A stretch of 64,000 nucleotides of DNA from the NCBI GenBank assembly GCA_028277405.1, contig JANQGH010000100.1, forward strand, positions 124,001-188,000, in the 5' to 3' direction. Numbering within the stretch: position 1 is the first letter of the stretch; each line of letters starts with the position of its first letter. Made by a program: the position numbers and the translations under genes. Below, piece by piece: positions 1-8,805 of this stretch. Below the pieces are notes generated by a model that did not search any database, was not told where the DNA came from, and worked only from the letters and a program-made list of their open reading frames with translations. This DNA is from Alphaproteobacteria bacterium (GTDB taxonomy: Bacteria > Pseudomonadota > Alphaproteobacteria > DSM-16000 > Inquilinaceae).

Positions 1-69
1 GATCTCCGGCTCGGACGCGGTTTCTTTGGCGTTGTCGCCCAAGCCGTCTGGCCCCGGCGCTTCCGCCAT
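1..69 (-). CDS. N-terminal fragment of an unknown protein (gene runs off the window)
   Basis: The minus strand carries an ATG at 69 preceded by a good ribosome binding site (AGGGAGGA about 8 bases upstream) and then 23 open codons to the window edge. The visible residues are acidic and low in complexity (begins MAEAPGPDGLGDN), which suggests a disordered N-terminus. No function can be read from so little. It is divergent from the EamA transporter gene, with about 220 bases between them; nothing else is evident in that gap. Confidence 0.55.
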   Translation of the reverse strand, partial: MAEAPGPDGLGDNAKETASEPEI

Positions 70-291
70 GGCCGTCCTCCCTGTTCCGTCGCGGCACCGG
101 CGGTTCTGACGTGCCGGTTGAGCTTTCTTGCTGCCGCTTGCCCGAAAAGCATATAAGCGCAGCGAAGCCCTTCACACAACACGGCAATTCCCCATGGACG
201 GGTGCCTCGACATGCCGCCCATGTCGCCGGTGGCCTCGACCTCAACGACCGATACGGCCATCATTGCGGGGTTGACCAACCGGGATGATCG

Positions 292-1215
292 ATGACCGCC
301 ACACATAGCCAGGGCCATGCGCCCGGCCTGAACACCACGGTCACGGTCGTCATTGGCCTCAGTTTCGCGTTGATCTGGTCATCAGCCTTTACCTCGGCCA
401 AGGTCGCGCTGGACTATGCGCCGCCGCTGTTGATGCTGTCCGGCCGCTTCCTGATCGCCGGCCTGATCGCGATTGCCATTGCCGTCTCGTTCGGCGACCG
501 TTTGCCGCGGCGCGGGGACCAATGGCTGCGCATCATCGTGCTCGGCATTTGCCAGAACGCGCTTTATCTCGGCCTGATGTTCGTCGCCATGACGGCGATT
601 CCGGCCGGCCTGGCCGCGATCATCGGCAGCGCCTTGCCCCTTGTCGTGGCCGCCCTTGCGCCGGCCTTTCTGCACGAACGCATCGGGCCGTTGAAGGTCC
701 TCGGCCTGGCCATGGGCTTTGCCGGCGTGATTTGGGTGATGCAGAACCATCTCGGCGACCCGTCGGACGGTGCACTGAGCCAGGTTACCGGTCTCATCTT
801 TGCGGCACTCGGCACCATCGCGCTGGGCGTCGGGACCGTGCTGGTCAAGGCCGGCAATTTCGGCACCGGGCTGATGATGGTCGTCGGCCTGCAGATGCTG
901 GTCGGCAGCATCGTGCTGGCGCCGTTCGGGCTCGCCCTGGAATCGGTGTCAGATTTCACCATCACCTGGCAGTTCCTGGCGGCGATCACCTACATCATCA
1001 TCTTCCCGTCACTGGTCGCGACCTGGCTGTGGTTCACGCTCTTGTTGCGCACCAGCGCGACGGAGGCCGGCAGCTACCACTTCCTCAACCCGGTCTTCGG
1101 CGTCGCCATTGCCTGGCTGGTCCTGGCCGAACGGATCGGCTGGTCCGATTGGATCGGCGTGGCCCTGGTCGCCGCCGGCATCCTGGTGGTCAACCGCGCG
1201 GGGCGGAAGACTTAA
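292..1215 (+). CDS. EamA/DMT-family membrane transporter
   Basis: A 307-residue, very hydrophobic protein of the drug/metabolite transporter superfamily. It has about ten predicted membrane segments in two EamA repeats (roughly residues 15-145 and 160-300), the usual length for the family. Typical features are the N-terminal GLSFALIWSSAFTSAKVAL stretch and an ERIG motif closing each repeat (HERIGPLKVLG, then AERIGWSDWIG). Such proteins usually export amino acids or other small metabolites from the inner membrane. The substrate cannot be told from sequence. The gene converges on the neighbouring PLP enzyme gene and the two overlap by four bases at their stop codons, so they are not co-transcribed. 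No strong ribosome binding site precedes the ATG at 292. Confidence 0.85.
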   Translation: MTATHSQGHAPGLNTTVTVVIGLSFALIWSSAFTSAKVALDYAPPLLMLSGRFLIAGLIAIAIAVSFGDRLPRRGDQWLRIIVLGICQNALYLGLMFVAMTAIPAGLAAIIGSALPLVVAALAPAFLHERIGPLKVLGLAMGFAGVIWVMQNHLGDPSDGALSQVTGLIFAALGTIALGVGTVLVKAGNFGTGLMMVVGLQMLVGSIVLAPFGLALESVSDFTITWQFLAAITYIIIFPSLVATWLWFTLLLRTSATEAGSYHFLNPVFGVAIAWLVLAERIGWSDWIGVALVAAGILVVNRAGRKT

Positions 1216-2531
1216 GCTGTCTCGCGCTTGATCGCATCGTCCAGGATCGCCAGGCCCAAATCCAGCTCCGCCTCGGTGATGGTCAAGGGCGGGGCGATGC
1301 GGAAGACGCTGGCCATGTTCGGCAGGTTCACGATGTTCATGGACAGGCCCAGGTCCAGGCAGCGCTGCATGATCCTGGCGCCCATTTCCGGCCACGGCGT
1401 CTTCGCCGCGCGGTCGCTGACGATCTCGACCCCCTGCATCAGCCCGCGGCCACGCACGGTGCCGATGCAGTCGTGCCGGGCCATCAGGTCCCGCAGGCCG
1501 GCGCCCAGCCGGTCGCCCAGGACCGCAGCGCGCTCCGCCAGCCGGTCGCGCATGACGATTTCCATGACCTTCAACCCGACCGCCGCCGGCAGCGGGTCGG
1601 AGACGTGGGTGGTGTAGAAGAGATAGCCACGCTCGTGGCACACGGCCTCCACCTCCGCGCTGGCCATCACGGCCGACAGGGGCAGGCCCGCCCCCAGGGT
1701 CTTGGACAGGGTCAGGATATCCGGCACCACGCCGTGCCGTTCGAACGCGAACATGGAGCCGGTGCGGCCCAGCCCCGTTTGTGCCTCGTCCAGGATCAGC
1801 AGCATGCCGCGCGCCTCGCACCGGTCCTTCAGCGCGCGCAGATAGCCGTCCGGCGGTTCGATCATGCCGGCGGTGCTCAGGACCGGTTCGGCGATGAAGG
1901 CGGCCAAGGCGCCAACGGACTGGCGATCGATCAGATCGAAGCCGTAATCGAGCTCCGCCTGCCAGTCGTAGCCGTTAGCGTTCGCAAAGGGGGATCGGTA
2001 GGGATCGGGCGGGTTGATCGCCAGTGCCCCCACCGAGCTGGGGCCATAGCCGCCGCGCCCGGCGGCATAGGTGGCGCCCGCCGCCGCCCCGGTCATGCCA
2101 TGCCAGGATTTCGTGAAGCCGACGACCTCGTGCCCGCCGGTATACAGCTTGGCCATGCGCAGGGCGGCGTCGTTGGACTCGCCGCCGGTGCTCAAGAGCA
2201 GGACCCGATCCAAACCCTCCGGCGTCGCCGCGCACAACGCCTCGGCCAGGTCCAGCACGGGCGGCGACAGCATGCCGCTGAACAGATGGTCCAACTCGCC
2301 AACCGTGCGGGACACGACGTCGACGATTTCGGGATGGCCGTGGCCCAGCAGCGAGCTCATCTGGCCGGAGGTAAAGTCCAGGATCGAACGGCCCGACGCA
2401 TCGTATACGTAAGCGCCCTTCGCGCGCACGATCTCAAACGGCGCAAACGACGCGCCATAACGGATCAGCGTTCGCTGCGCGCGCTCCAAAACGGTGCGTT
2501 CGGCCGGGTCGATTGTCGGCAAGGTGTCCAT
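1212..2531 (-). CDS. dgdA: 2,2-dialkylglycine decarboxylase-like class III aminotransferase
   Basis: A 439-residue PLP enzyme that resembles the Burkholderia cepacia 2,2-dialkylglycine decarboxylase over its whole length, as recalled from the family sequence. That enzyme decarboxylates 2-aminoisobutyrate-type amino acids and then transaminates pyruvate. The functional residues can be placed: Gln57 in FTSGQMSSLLGHGHP, Trp143 in KSWHGMTG, Asp248 in LILDEAQTG, Lys277 (Schiff base) in LSKTLGAGLP and the substrate Arg in VFRIAPPLT near 411. The Gln and Trp separate this enzyme from ordinary omega-aminotransferases. The start is the ATG at 2531. No regulator gene is adjacent, unlike dgdR in Burkholderia. 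A related decarboxylating aminotransferase of different specificity remains possible. Confidence 0.85.
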   Translation of the reverse strand: MDTLPTIDPAERTVLERAQRTLIRYGASFAPFEIVRAKGAYVYDASGRSILDFTSGQMSSLLGHGHPEIVDVVSRTVGELDHLFSGMLSPPVLDLAEALCAATPEGLDRVLLLSTGGESNDAALRMAKLYTGGHEVVGFTKSWHGMTGAAAGATYAAGRGGYGPSSVGALAINPPDPYRSPFANANGYDWQAELDYGFDLIDRQSVGALAAFIAEPVLSTAGMIEPPDGYLRALKDRCEARGMLLILDEAQTGLGRTGSMFAFERHGVVPDILTLSKTLGAGLPLSAVMASAEVEAVCHERGYLFYTTHVSDPLPAAVGLKVMEIVMRDRLAERAAVLGDRLGAGLRDLMARHDCIGTVRGRGLMQGVEIVSDRAAKTPWPEMGARIMQRCLDLGLSMNIVNLPNMASVFRIAPPLTITEAELDLGLAILDDAIKRETA

Positions 2532-2664
2532 CGCACTACTCCGTACATGCTAAGCCAAGAGTGTCATTTGCGTGGGCAGCGCCTTATCCCATCAATCGCG
2601 ACCCACAAGCCATCGAATTCCGACATGGCCGGGCTGACATTGGGTGCAATAGCGTCGCGAACCG

Positions 2665-3900
2665 TTAAGCGGACCCGTCGTCGCGCCTGCTTGTAACGCG
2701 CAGCCATCGGGCCGAGGCCGGGATGGTCCAGCCCTGAAGAACCAGGGACGCGACCACGATCACAAAGACGATGTTGAAGAAGCTGACCGAAACGTCGCCG
2801 GGGCTGATCACCGGGATGATGGCCAGAAAGATGGGCACCGCGCCGCGCAAGCCGACCCAGCCGATGTAAAAGCGCTCGCGATGGCGAAACTTCATCGGCG
2901 CCAGACAAAGCCAGACGGCGATTGGCCGTGCCACGAACATCAGGATCGCCGCGACGGCGAGCGCCGGCAGCATGGTCGCCGCCAGTTCGCTCGGCGTCAC
3001 CAGCAGGCCCAGCATCAGGAACATGGCGATCTGGCTAAGCCAGGCCAGGCCCTCGTTGAAGTGCCGGATCCGTTCGCGCGAGGCCTTGACCCTGGTGGCC
3101 AGGGCAATGCCACAGAGATAGACCGCGAGGAAGCCGCTGCCGCCGACCATGGCGGTGGCGGAGAACAGCGCCAGGGCGCCGGCCAGCGCCAGAATCGGGT
3201 AGAGGCCCAGGGGCAGCTTCATGGCGTTGATCACCCAGGCCAGCACCAGCCCGCCGACCACGCCCGCAACCGCGCCGATGCCGAGCTGCGCCGCCAGGTC
3301 CGGCAAGGTCGCCACCAGCGTGGAAAACGACAGCGGCGCGCCGGCGTCAACGAGCGCCGTCAGCACCACGGTCAGGAAGATCGCCATCGGATCGTTGACG
3401 CCGGATTCGACCAGCAGGGTCTCTTTCACGCGCCCGGGCAGTTTCACGCCCCCTTGCTGAAGCAGCAGGAACGTGGCGGCCGCGTCGGTCGAGCCGACGA
3501 CTGCGCCCAACAGCAGGCCCTCGAGCATGGACAACCCAAGGATCGGTGCGGCGGCCGCGCCTACGAGGCCGGCGGTCAGCACCACACCGAGCGTCGCCAA
3601 CGTGATCGCGGGTGCCGCGACCGAGGCCACGGTGCGCGCCGGCATCTCCAAGCCGCCTGAGAACAGAATCACGGCGAGCGCCAAACTGCCCAGCGCATAG
3701 GCGGCGTCAAAATCGTCGAACCAGATGCCGCCGGGCCCGTCGACACCCATCAGCATGCCGACGCCCAAAAAGATCAACAACAGCGGCGCCCCGACCCGGG
3801 CGGACAGCGGGACCAGCAGAACACTGGCGAACACCAAGAGGGCCGCGACCAGCACGAACAGTTCGGTTGGGACAATCATGAGATCGAACACCGACAGCAT
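2665..3900 (-). CDS. CPA1-family potassium/proton (NhaP2/CvrA-like) antiporter, membrane domain only
   Basis: The start is taken as the ATG at 3900, giving 411 residues (a second ATG lies at 3879). The open frame continues upstream, but the extra residues are Cys/Arg-rich and unlike a membrane protein. About twelve transmembrane segments are present. The ion-binding helix of the cation:proton antiporter-1 family reads ESGVNDPMAIFLT, and GLRGAVPIFLA is the second signature. It matches the NhaP2/YcgO group, which exchanges K+ or Na+ for protons. Those proteins are about 580 residues and carry cytoplasmic TrkA_C and CorC-like domains. Here the chain stops about 25 residues after the last helix, so the nucleotide-binding regulatory part is absent. 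Divergent from acnA. Confidence 0.8.
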   Translation of the reverse strand: MLSVFDLMIVPTELFVLVAALLVFASVLLVPLSARVGAPLLLIFLGVGMLMGVDGPGGIWFDDFDAAYALGSLALAVILFSGGLEMPARTVASVAAPAITLATLGVVLTAGLVGAAAAPILGLSMLEGLLLGAVVGSTDAAATFLLLQQGGVKLPGRVKETLLVESGVNDPMAIFLTVVLTALVDAGAPLSFSTLVATLPDLAAQLGIGAVAGVVGGLVLAWVINAMKLPLGLYPILALAGALALFSATAMVGGSGFLAVYLCGIALATRVKASRERIRHFNEGLAWLSQIAMFLMLGLLVTPSELAATMLPALAVAAILMFVARPIAVWLCLAPMKFRHRERFYIGWVGLRGAVPIFLAIIPVISPGDVSVSFFNIVFVIVVASLVLQGWTIPASARWLRVTSRRDDGSA

Positions 3901-4095
3901 CTGAGACGATGGCCGACAACAGTTAGTCGACAGCGCCCAATCGAACAAGACGGCGATGGTGCGGCAGGCGCCACACCACCAGATCGTTTGAAACCGCGGC
4001 CCAAAGCGTCTACATCCTGTGCACCGCACAAAAGGCCGCGACGGGCGCTCGATCCCGGCGCCATCCGCAGGACCTGTTCAAGGAGTTGCCGACCC

Positions 4096-6870
4096 GTGAC
4101 CACCACCGGACATGACACGCTGAAAACCCGCCGCCAGATCCAGGTCGACGACAAGACATACGACTATTTCAGTTTGGGCGCCGCATCGGACGCCGGCCTG
4201 GGCGACATCTCGCGCTTGCCCTATTCGCTGAAGGTCTTGCTTGAAAACCTGCTGCGTTACGAGGACGGGCGTTCGGTTTCGGTTGACGATGTCAAGGCCA
4301 TGGCCGGCTGGCTGGAAAACCGCCGGTCGGACCGGGAGATCGCCTACAGGCCCGCGCGGGTCCTGATGCAGGATTTCACCGGCGTGCCCGCCGTCGCCGA
4401 TTTGGCGGCCATGCGCCAGGCCATGGCCTCGCTTGGCGGCGACGCCCAGCGCATCAACCCCTTGTCCGCCGTCGATCTGGTCATCGACCATTCGGTGACG
4501 GTCGACGAGTTCGGCAGCGACACGGCGTTCGAGGCCAATGTGAAGCGCGAGTTCGAGCGTAATGGCGAACGCTATGAATTCCTGCGCTGGGGCCAGTCGG
4601 CGTTCAAGAATTTCCGCGTCGTGCCGCCCGGTACGGGCATATGCCACCAGGTCAATCTGGAATATCTAGGTCAGACCGTCTGGCTGGACACCGACGAGTC
4701 CAAGGACGGAAAGCCGACCGTGGCCTATCCCGACACGTTGGTCGGCACCGACAGCCACACCACCATGATCAACGGTCTGGCCGTGCTGGGCTGGGGCGTC
4801 GGCGGCATCGAGGCGGAGGCGGCCATGCTGGGCCAGCCGATTTCGATGCTGATCCCCGAGGTCATCGGCTTCAAGCTCACCGGCCGGCCGAAAGAAGGCA
4901 CGACGGCCACGGACCTGGTGCTGACGGTCACGGAAATGCTGCGCGCCAAGGGCGTCGTCGGCAAATTCGTCGAATTCTACGGTCCCGGCCTGGACGAGAT
5001 GAGCCTGGCCGACCGCGCGACCATCGCCAACATGGCGCCGGAGTACGGCGCGACCTGCGGCTTCTTCCCGATCGACAAGGAAACGCTGCGCTATCTGACC
5101 TTCACCGGCCGCGACCCGCACCGCGTCGCCCTGGTCGAGACCTACGCCAAGGCGCAGGGCATGTGGCGCGACGCCGACAGCCCGGACCCGCTGTTCACGG
5201 ACACGCTGGCCCTGGATCTGGGCGATGTCGAACCGTCGCTGGCGGGCCCGAAGCGGCCCCAGGACCGCGTGCCCCTGTCGCAGGCCGCAAGTGCCTTCGA
5301 AAGCCATCTGGCCAGCGAACTGGACGTCGATCCCGTCGGCCTGGCCGGCGATTGGGAGGCGGAGGGCGGCGGCCCGTCGGAAGGCGAACTGGCCAGCGAT
5401 CCCCTGTCCAACAAGACGCCGGTCGAGGGCGCCGATTTCTCGGTCGACCACGGGTCGGTGGTGATTGCGGCGATCACGAGCTGCACCAACACCTCCAACC
5501 CGTCGGTCATGATCGCGGCCGGCCTGTTGGCCCGAAACGCGCGGGCGAAGGGCCTGACGGTCAAGCCCTGGGTCAAGACCTCGCTGGCCCCCGGCAGCCA
5601 GGTCGTGTCCGACTATCTGGAAAAGTCGGAGTTGCAGGACGATCTCGACGCGATGGGCTTCAATCTCGTCGGCTATGGCTGCACGACCTGTATCGGCAAT
5701 TCCGGGCCGCTGCCGACAGAGATCAGCGCGGCGATCAGCACGGGCGATCTGGTCGCCTGTTCGGTCTTGTCGGGCAACCGCAACTTCGAGGGCCGGGTCA
5801 ATCCGGATGTCCGGGCCAACTATCTGGCCTCGCCGCCCCTGGTGGTGGCGTACGCCATTGCCGGTTCCATGAAGCTTGATCTGATCAACGATCCGCTTGG
5901 CGAAGACTTCGACGGCGCTCCCGTCTATCTCCGCGACATCTGGCCCACCAACGACGAGGTGGCCGCGGTCATGGACAGCGGCCTGACGCCGGAGATGTTC
6001 CGCAAACGCTATGCCAACGTGTTCGAGGGCACGCCGGAATGGCAGGCGGTCGAGACCTCCGGCGGCGAGGTCTACGAGTGGAACCCGGTGTCGACCTACG
6101 TCAAGCAACCGCCCTTCTTCGAGGACATGCAGCCGGAGCCGTCGCCGATCAGCGACATCAGGGGCGCGCGGGCACTGGCCAAGCTGGCCGACAGCGTCAC
6201 CACCGACCACATTTCCCCGGCCGGCGCGATCAAGGCGGACAGCCCGGCGGGAACCTATCTGACCGAACGCCAGGTGCCGCCGCGGGAGTTCAACTCCTAC
6301 GGTTCCAGGCGCGGCAATCACGAGGTGCTGATGCGCGGCACCTTCGCCAACATCCGCATCCGCAACGAGCTTGCGCCCGGTACGGAGGGTGGCTTCACCC
6401 GGCATGTACCGTCAGGCGACGTGATGCCGATCTACGACGCGGCCATGCGCTATCAGCAGGAAGGGGTGCCGCTGGTCGTGGTGGCCGGCAAGGAATACGG
6501 CACCGGGTCGTCCCGCGACTGGGCCGCCAAGGGAACGTTGCTGCTGGGTGTGAAGGCGGTGATCGCCGAGAGCTTCGAGCGCATCCACCGGTCCAACCTG
6601 GTCGGCATGGGCGTTCTGCCGCTGCAATTCACCGAGGGCACGACGCGCGGCGCGCTGGGCCTGGACGGCAGCGAGACGTTCGACATTGACGGCATCGAGG
6701 ACGGGCTGGCGCCGCGCGCCAGTTTGACCATGACGATCCATCGCAAGGACGGGTCGTCGCAACAGGTCTCGCTGCTATGCCGCATCGATACGCTGGACGA
6801 GCTCGACTACTACAAGAATGGCGGCATTCTGCACTACGTCCTGCGCGGAATGATGAAGGAAGCGGCCTGA
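4096..6870 (+). CDS. acnA: aconitate hydratase A
   Basis: A 924-residue citrate/isocitrate isomerase of the TCA cycle, cytoplasmic, with a [4Fe-4S] cluster. Cluster ligands are visible in ITSCTNTSNPSVMIAAG and YGCTTCIGNSGPLP. The substrate-binding motif GTDSHTTMINGLAVLGWGVG and the C-terminal swivel domain (KEYGTGSSRDWAAKG) are intact. The GTG at 4096 is chosen because AAGGAG lies about ten bases before it and the protein then begins like other AcnA (TLKTRRQIQVDDK). The open frame extends upstream to 3988 without family similarity. The length is slightly above the usual 890-900. Expressed as a single gene divergent from the antiporter; a small secreted-protein gene follows after about 20 bases. 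Confidence 0.97.
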   Translation: MTTTGHDTLKTRRQIQVDDKTYDYFSLGAASDAGLGDISRLPYSLKVLLENLLRYEDGRSVSVDDVKAMAGWLENRRSDREIAYRPARVLMQDFTGVPAVADLAAMRQAMASLGGDAQRINPLSAVDLVIDHSVTVDEFGSDTAFEANVKREFERNGERYEFLRWGQSAFKNFRVVPPGTGICHQVNLEYLGQTVWLDTDESKDGKPTVAYPDTLVGTDSHTTMINGLAVLGWGVGGIEAEAAMLGQPISMLIPEVIGFKLTGRPKEGTTATDLVLTVTEMLRAKGVVGKFVEFYGPGLDEMSLADRATIANMAPEYGATCGFFPIDKETLRYLTFTGRDPHRVALVETYAKAQGMWRDADSPDPLFTDTLALDLGDVEPSLAGPKRPQDRVPLSQAASAFESHLASELDVDPVGLAGDWEAEGGGPSEGELASDPLSNKTPVEGADFSVDHGSVVIAAITSCTNTSNPSVMIAAGLLARNARAKGLTVKPWVKTSLAPGSQVVSDYLEKSELQDDLDAMGFNLVGYGCTTCIGNSGPLPTEISAAISTGDLVACSVLSGNRNFEGRVNPDVRANYLASPPLVVAYAIAGSMKLDLINDPLGEDFDGAPVYLRDIWPTNDEVAAVMDSGLTPEMFRKRYANVFEGTPEWQAVETSGGEVYEWNPVSTYVKQPPFFEDMQPEPSPISDIRGARALAKLADSVTTDHISPAGAIKADSPAGTYLTERQVPPREFNSYGSRRGNHEVLMRGTFANIRIRNELAPGTEGGFTRHVPSGDVMPIYDAAMRYQQEGVPLVVVAGKEYGTGSSRDWAAKGTLLLGVKAVIAESFERIHRSNLVGMGVLPLQFTEGTTRGALGLDGSETFDIDGIEDGLAPRASLTMTIHRKDGSSQQVSLLCRIDTLDELDYYKNGGILHYVLRGMMKEAA

Positions 6871-6892
6871 TTTGCAGCCGACGCGGCGACCG

Positions 6893-7471
6893 ATGATGAC
6901 CAGATCCAGTCTTCTGAGCCTGGCGGCCATCCTAGTGGCCATCGGCGGCCTGTTTTCGTCAGTCCAGGCCCAGGACTGGGAGCCGGAAGAGCGGCTGATC
7001 GTGCCGATTCCGGACGACTGGGCGCCGGCCGGCACCGACACGCCGCCGACGGGCCGGCTGACGGTTTACCTCTCGGCGATAAACCCCGGCGAGGACCAGA
7101 TCGGCGTGCAGCGCTTCTACGGCATCGCCGACCAGGCCCCGTCGGACGTCGCGACGCGCATGCTGCAGGGCCTGCCGGAAACCTGCGCCCCGGAAGACGC
7201 GGATCTGGCCACGCCGCCGGCGCGCAACGGCCGGCCATTGGCGATCGCCAGCATCGTCTGTCGTCCGCAAACCGAAGACGGCGGCGAAACCGGCCTTATC
7301 GAAGTCAGCCGGGCGCTGGTTCTGTCGGGCGACCAGGACCTGCATATGGTCACCCGGGTCTGGCAAGGCCCAGAGGGCGCGGAGGACGACCCGACCGGTG
7401 GCGACAGCGCGGCATCGGCCTGGACACGGTTTTTTGATTCGATCACCTACTGCGGCGCCGACGGCTGTTAG
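6893..7471 (+). CDS. secreted hypothetical protein with signal peptide
   Basis: About 192 residues. MMTRSSLLSLAAILVAIGG followed by an SVQAQD cleavage site is a clear Sec signal peptide. The mature part is acidic and has three or four cysteines, two near the C-terminus (YCGADGC), so a disulfide-stabilised periplasmic protein is likely. I do not recognise a family. An in-frame TTG at 6872 would add seven residues, but ATG at 6893 or 6896 gives a better signal peptide. The gene follows acnA closely and may be read with it. Similar small secreted proteins after acnA would support co-occurrence, but I cannot test that here. Confidence 0.65.
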   Translation: MMTRSSLLSLAAILVAIGGLFSSVQAQDWEPEERLIVPIPDDWAPAGTDTPPTGRLTVYLSAINPGEDQIGVQRFYGIADQAPSDVATRMLQGLPETCAPEDADLATPPARNGRPLAIASIVCRPQTEDGGETGLIEVSRALVLSGDQDLHMVTRVWQGPEGAEDDPTGGDSAASAWTRFFDSITYCGADGC

Positions 7472-7641
7472 CGGTTCCTAACCGTCTGAAAACCATGTAT
7501 CTTGTGGTTTGTTGGGTTGCCGGACCCTAGATGCAGCCTGCCGACGCGACCCGTCGTCACCATGTCGGTATTCTCTTGGTTGCAGTGACCTTTTAGGGTA
7601 TCTGTCTATCCGATTGAAACGATTGCCAAATGGGGGAGAGG

Positions 7642-8718
7642 ATGTCACGCCTTTCCACGCTGTTGTCGCGTTTGCTGTCACGCTTTCTCCTCCTGGCCGG
7701 CCCGCTGGCGCTGGCCGCCTGCGCGTCGACACCTCCGGAACAACGCACCTTCAACCCCAGTGACCCGTGGGCGAGCCATATCGCCGCGGCGTCGGAACGG
7801 TTCGACGTGCCGGAGACCTGGATTCGTGAGGTCATGTGGGTGGAAAGCCGGGGCCAGACCCATCTGAACGGCAGTCTGACCGTCAGCCATGCCGGCGCCA
7901 TGGGCCTGATGCAGGTGATGCCCGGTACCTGGGACTATCTGACCAACCGCTACAATCTGGGCCGCAACCCGCATGATCCCGCCATGAACATCATGGCCGG
8001 CACCGCCTATATCCGCGAAATGTATGAGGAGTTCGGATCACCCGGGTTCCTTTATGCCTACAATGCCGGGCCCGGGCGCTATCAGCAGTTCCTGGAGGAA
8101 GGCCGGCCGCTGCCGGACGAGACCATCCGCTATGTGGCGATGATCGGCCCGCGGATTACCGGCCGCTTCCCCAATGGCGTCCGCCGAGAGGCGGCCCCGA
8201 TTTCCGGCGTGACCGCCGTGGTCGCATCGGCGCCCTGGGTCGATGAAACGGCGGTCACTGCCCAGCCTTCCACCGTGGTCGCGAGGGCGCCGGTCGCCTC
8301 GCCGGTTGTCACAAGACCGGTTGTGGCGACCGTTACCCCCGTGGTCAGCCGGCCGACCGCAAGCGGCCCGACATCCATCACCGACCTCTACATGACACCG
8401 GGCGAGACGTCGGTTCAGACCGTCACGCCGGTAACCTACACGGCCGGCGCCAGGCCACCCGTTGTGGCACAGCCCGCCGCCGCGCCGGCATCCGGCCCCC
8501 GGATGGTGTGGACGCGGATGGAACCGACCGGCAGCGTGCCGGTGATACCGGCGAGCCTGCCCGCACGCCGGTCTTACAGCCCCTGGCATTCGCCGGTGTT
8601 CATGGACGCCCCGAGCGCGCCCTTCAACCCGCCTTACCCGGCAAGACCGCCGCTGTACCCGACCCACAGCGCCGATGCCATGACCGATCTGGTCGGTCGG
8701 GTCGCGGAAGCCGGCTAA
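7642..8718 (+). CDS. lytic transglycosylase lipoprotein with SLT domain
   Basis: A 358-residue cell-wall enzyme that cleaves the MurNAc-GlcNAc bond of peptidoglycan. The start ATG at 7642 sits directly after GGGGGAGAGG; an ATG at 7630 lies inside that ribosome binding site. The signal peptide ends in a lipobox (LALAAC, Cys27), so the protein should be membrane-anchored. The SLT domain spans roughly residues 45-175. It has the catalytic Glu in VMWVESRGQ, then GAMGLMQVMPGTW, NIMAGTAYIREM and YAYNAGPGRY. The rest is a Pro/Ala/Thr/Val-rich low-complexity tail of about 180 residues, typical of a wall-spanning linker. It converges on rpoH, and the terminator between them faces the other way. Confidence 0.88.
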   Translation: MSRLSTLLSRLLSRFLLLAGPLALAACASTPPEQRTFNPSDPWASHIAAASERFDVPETWIREVMWVESRGQTHLNGSLTVSHAGAMGLMQVMPGTWDYLTNRYNLGRNPHDPAMNIMAGTAYIREMYEEFGSPGFLYAYNAGPGRYQQFLEEGRPLPDETIRYVAMIGPRITGRFPNGVRREAAPISGVTAVVASAPWVDETAVTAQPSTVVARAPVASPVVTRPVVATVTPVVSRPTASGPTSITDLYMTPGETSVQTVTPVTYTAGARPPVVAQPAAAPASGPRMVWTRMEPTGSVPVIPASLPARRSYSPWHSPVFMDAPSAPFNPPYPARPPLYPTHSADAMTDLVGRVAEAG

Positions 8719-8739
8719 GAGCCGCGCACACTACGATCC

Positions 8740-8778
8740 AAAAAAACAGTGGGGCCACCCGTTGCCGGATGGCCCCAC
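8740..8778 (-). terminator. intrinsic terminator of the rpoH gene
   Basis: A perfect 9-bp stem (GTGGGGCCA at 8749-8757 with TGGCCCCAC at 8770-8778) and a 12-base loop are followed on the minus strand by C-A and then seven U residues (A run at 8740-8746). It lies 28 bases past the rpoH stop codon. On the plus strand no U run follows, so it serves rpoH only. Confidence 0.9.
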
Positions 8779-8805
8779 CGCCGATCGAAGCCCAATTGGG
8801 GGGAA

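Noticed and set aside
522..2696. 724-codon plus-strand open frame
   Set aside because: It crosses the EamA gene in another frame and lies antisense to the dialkylglycine decarboxylase gene. It is Arg/Gly/His-rich with no family features, a typical high-GC shadow.
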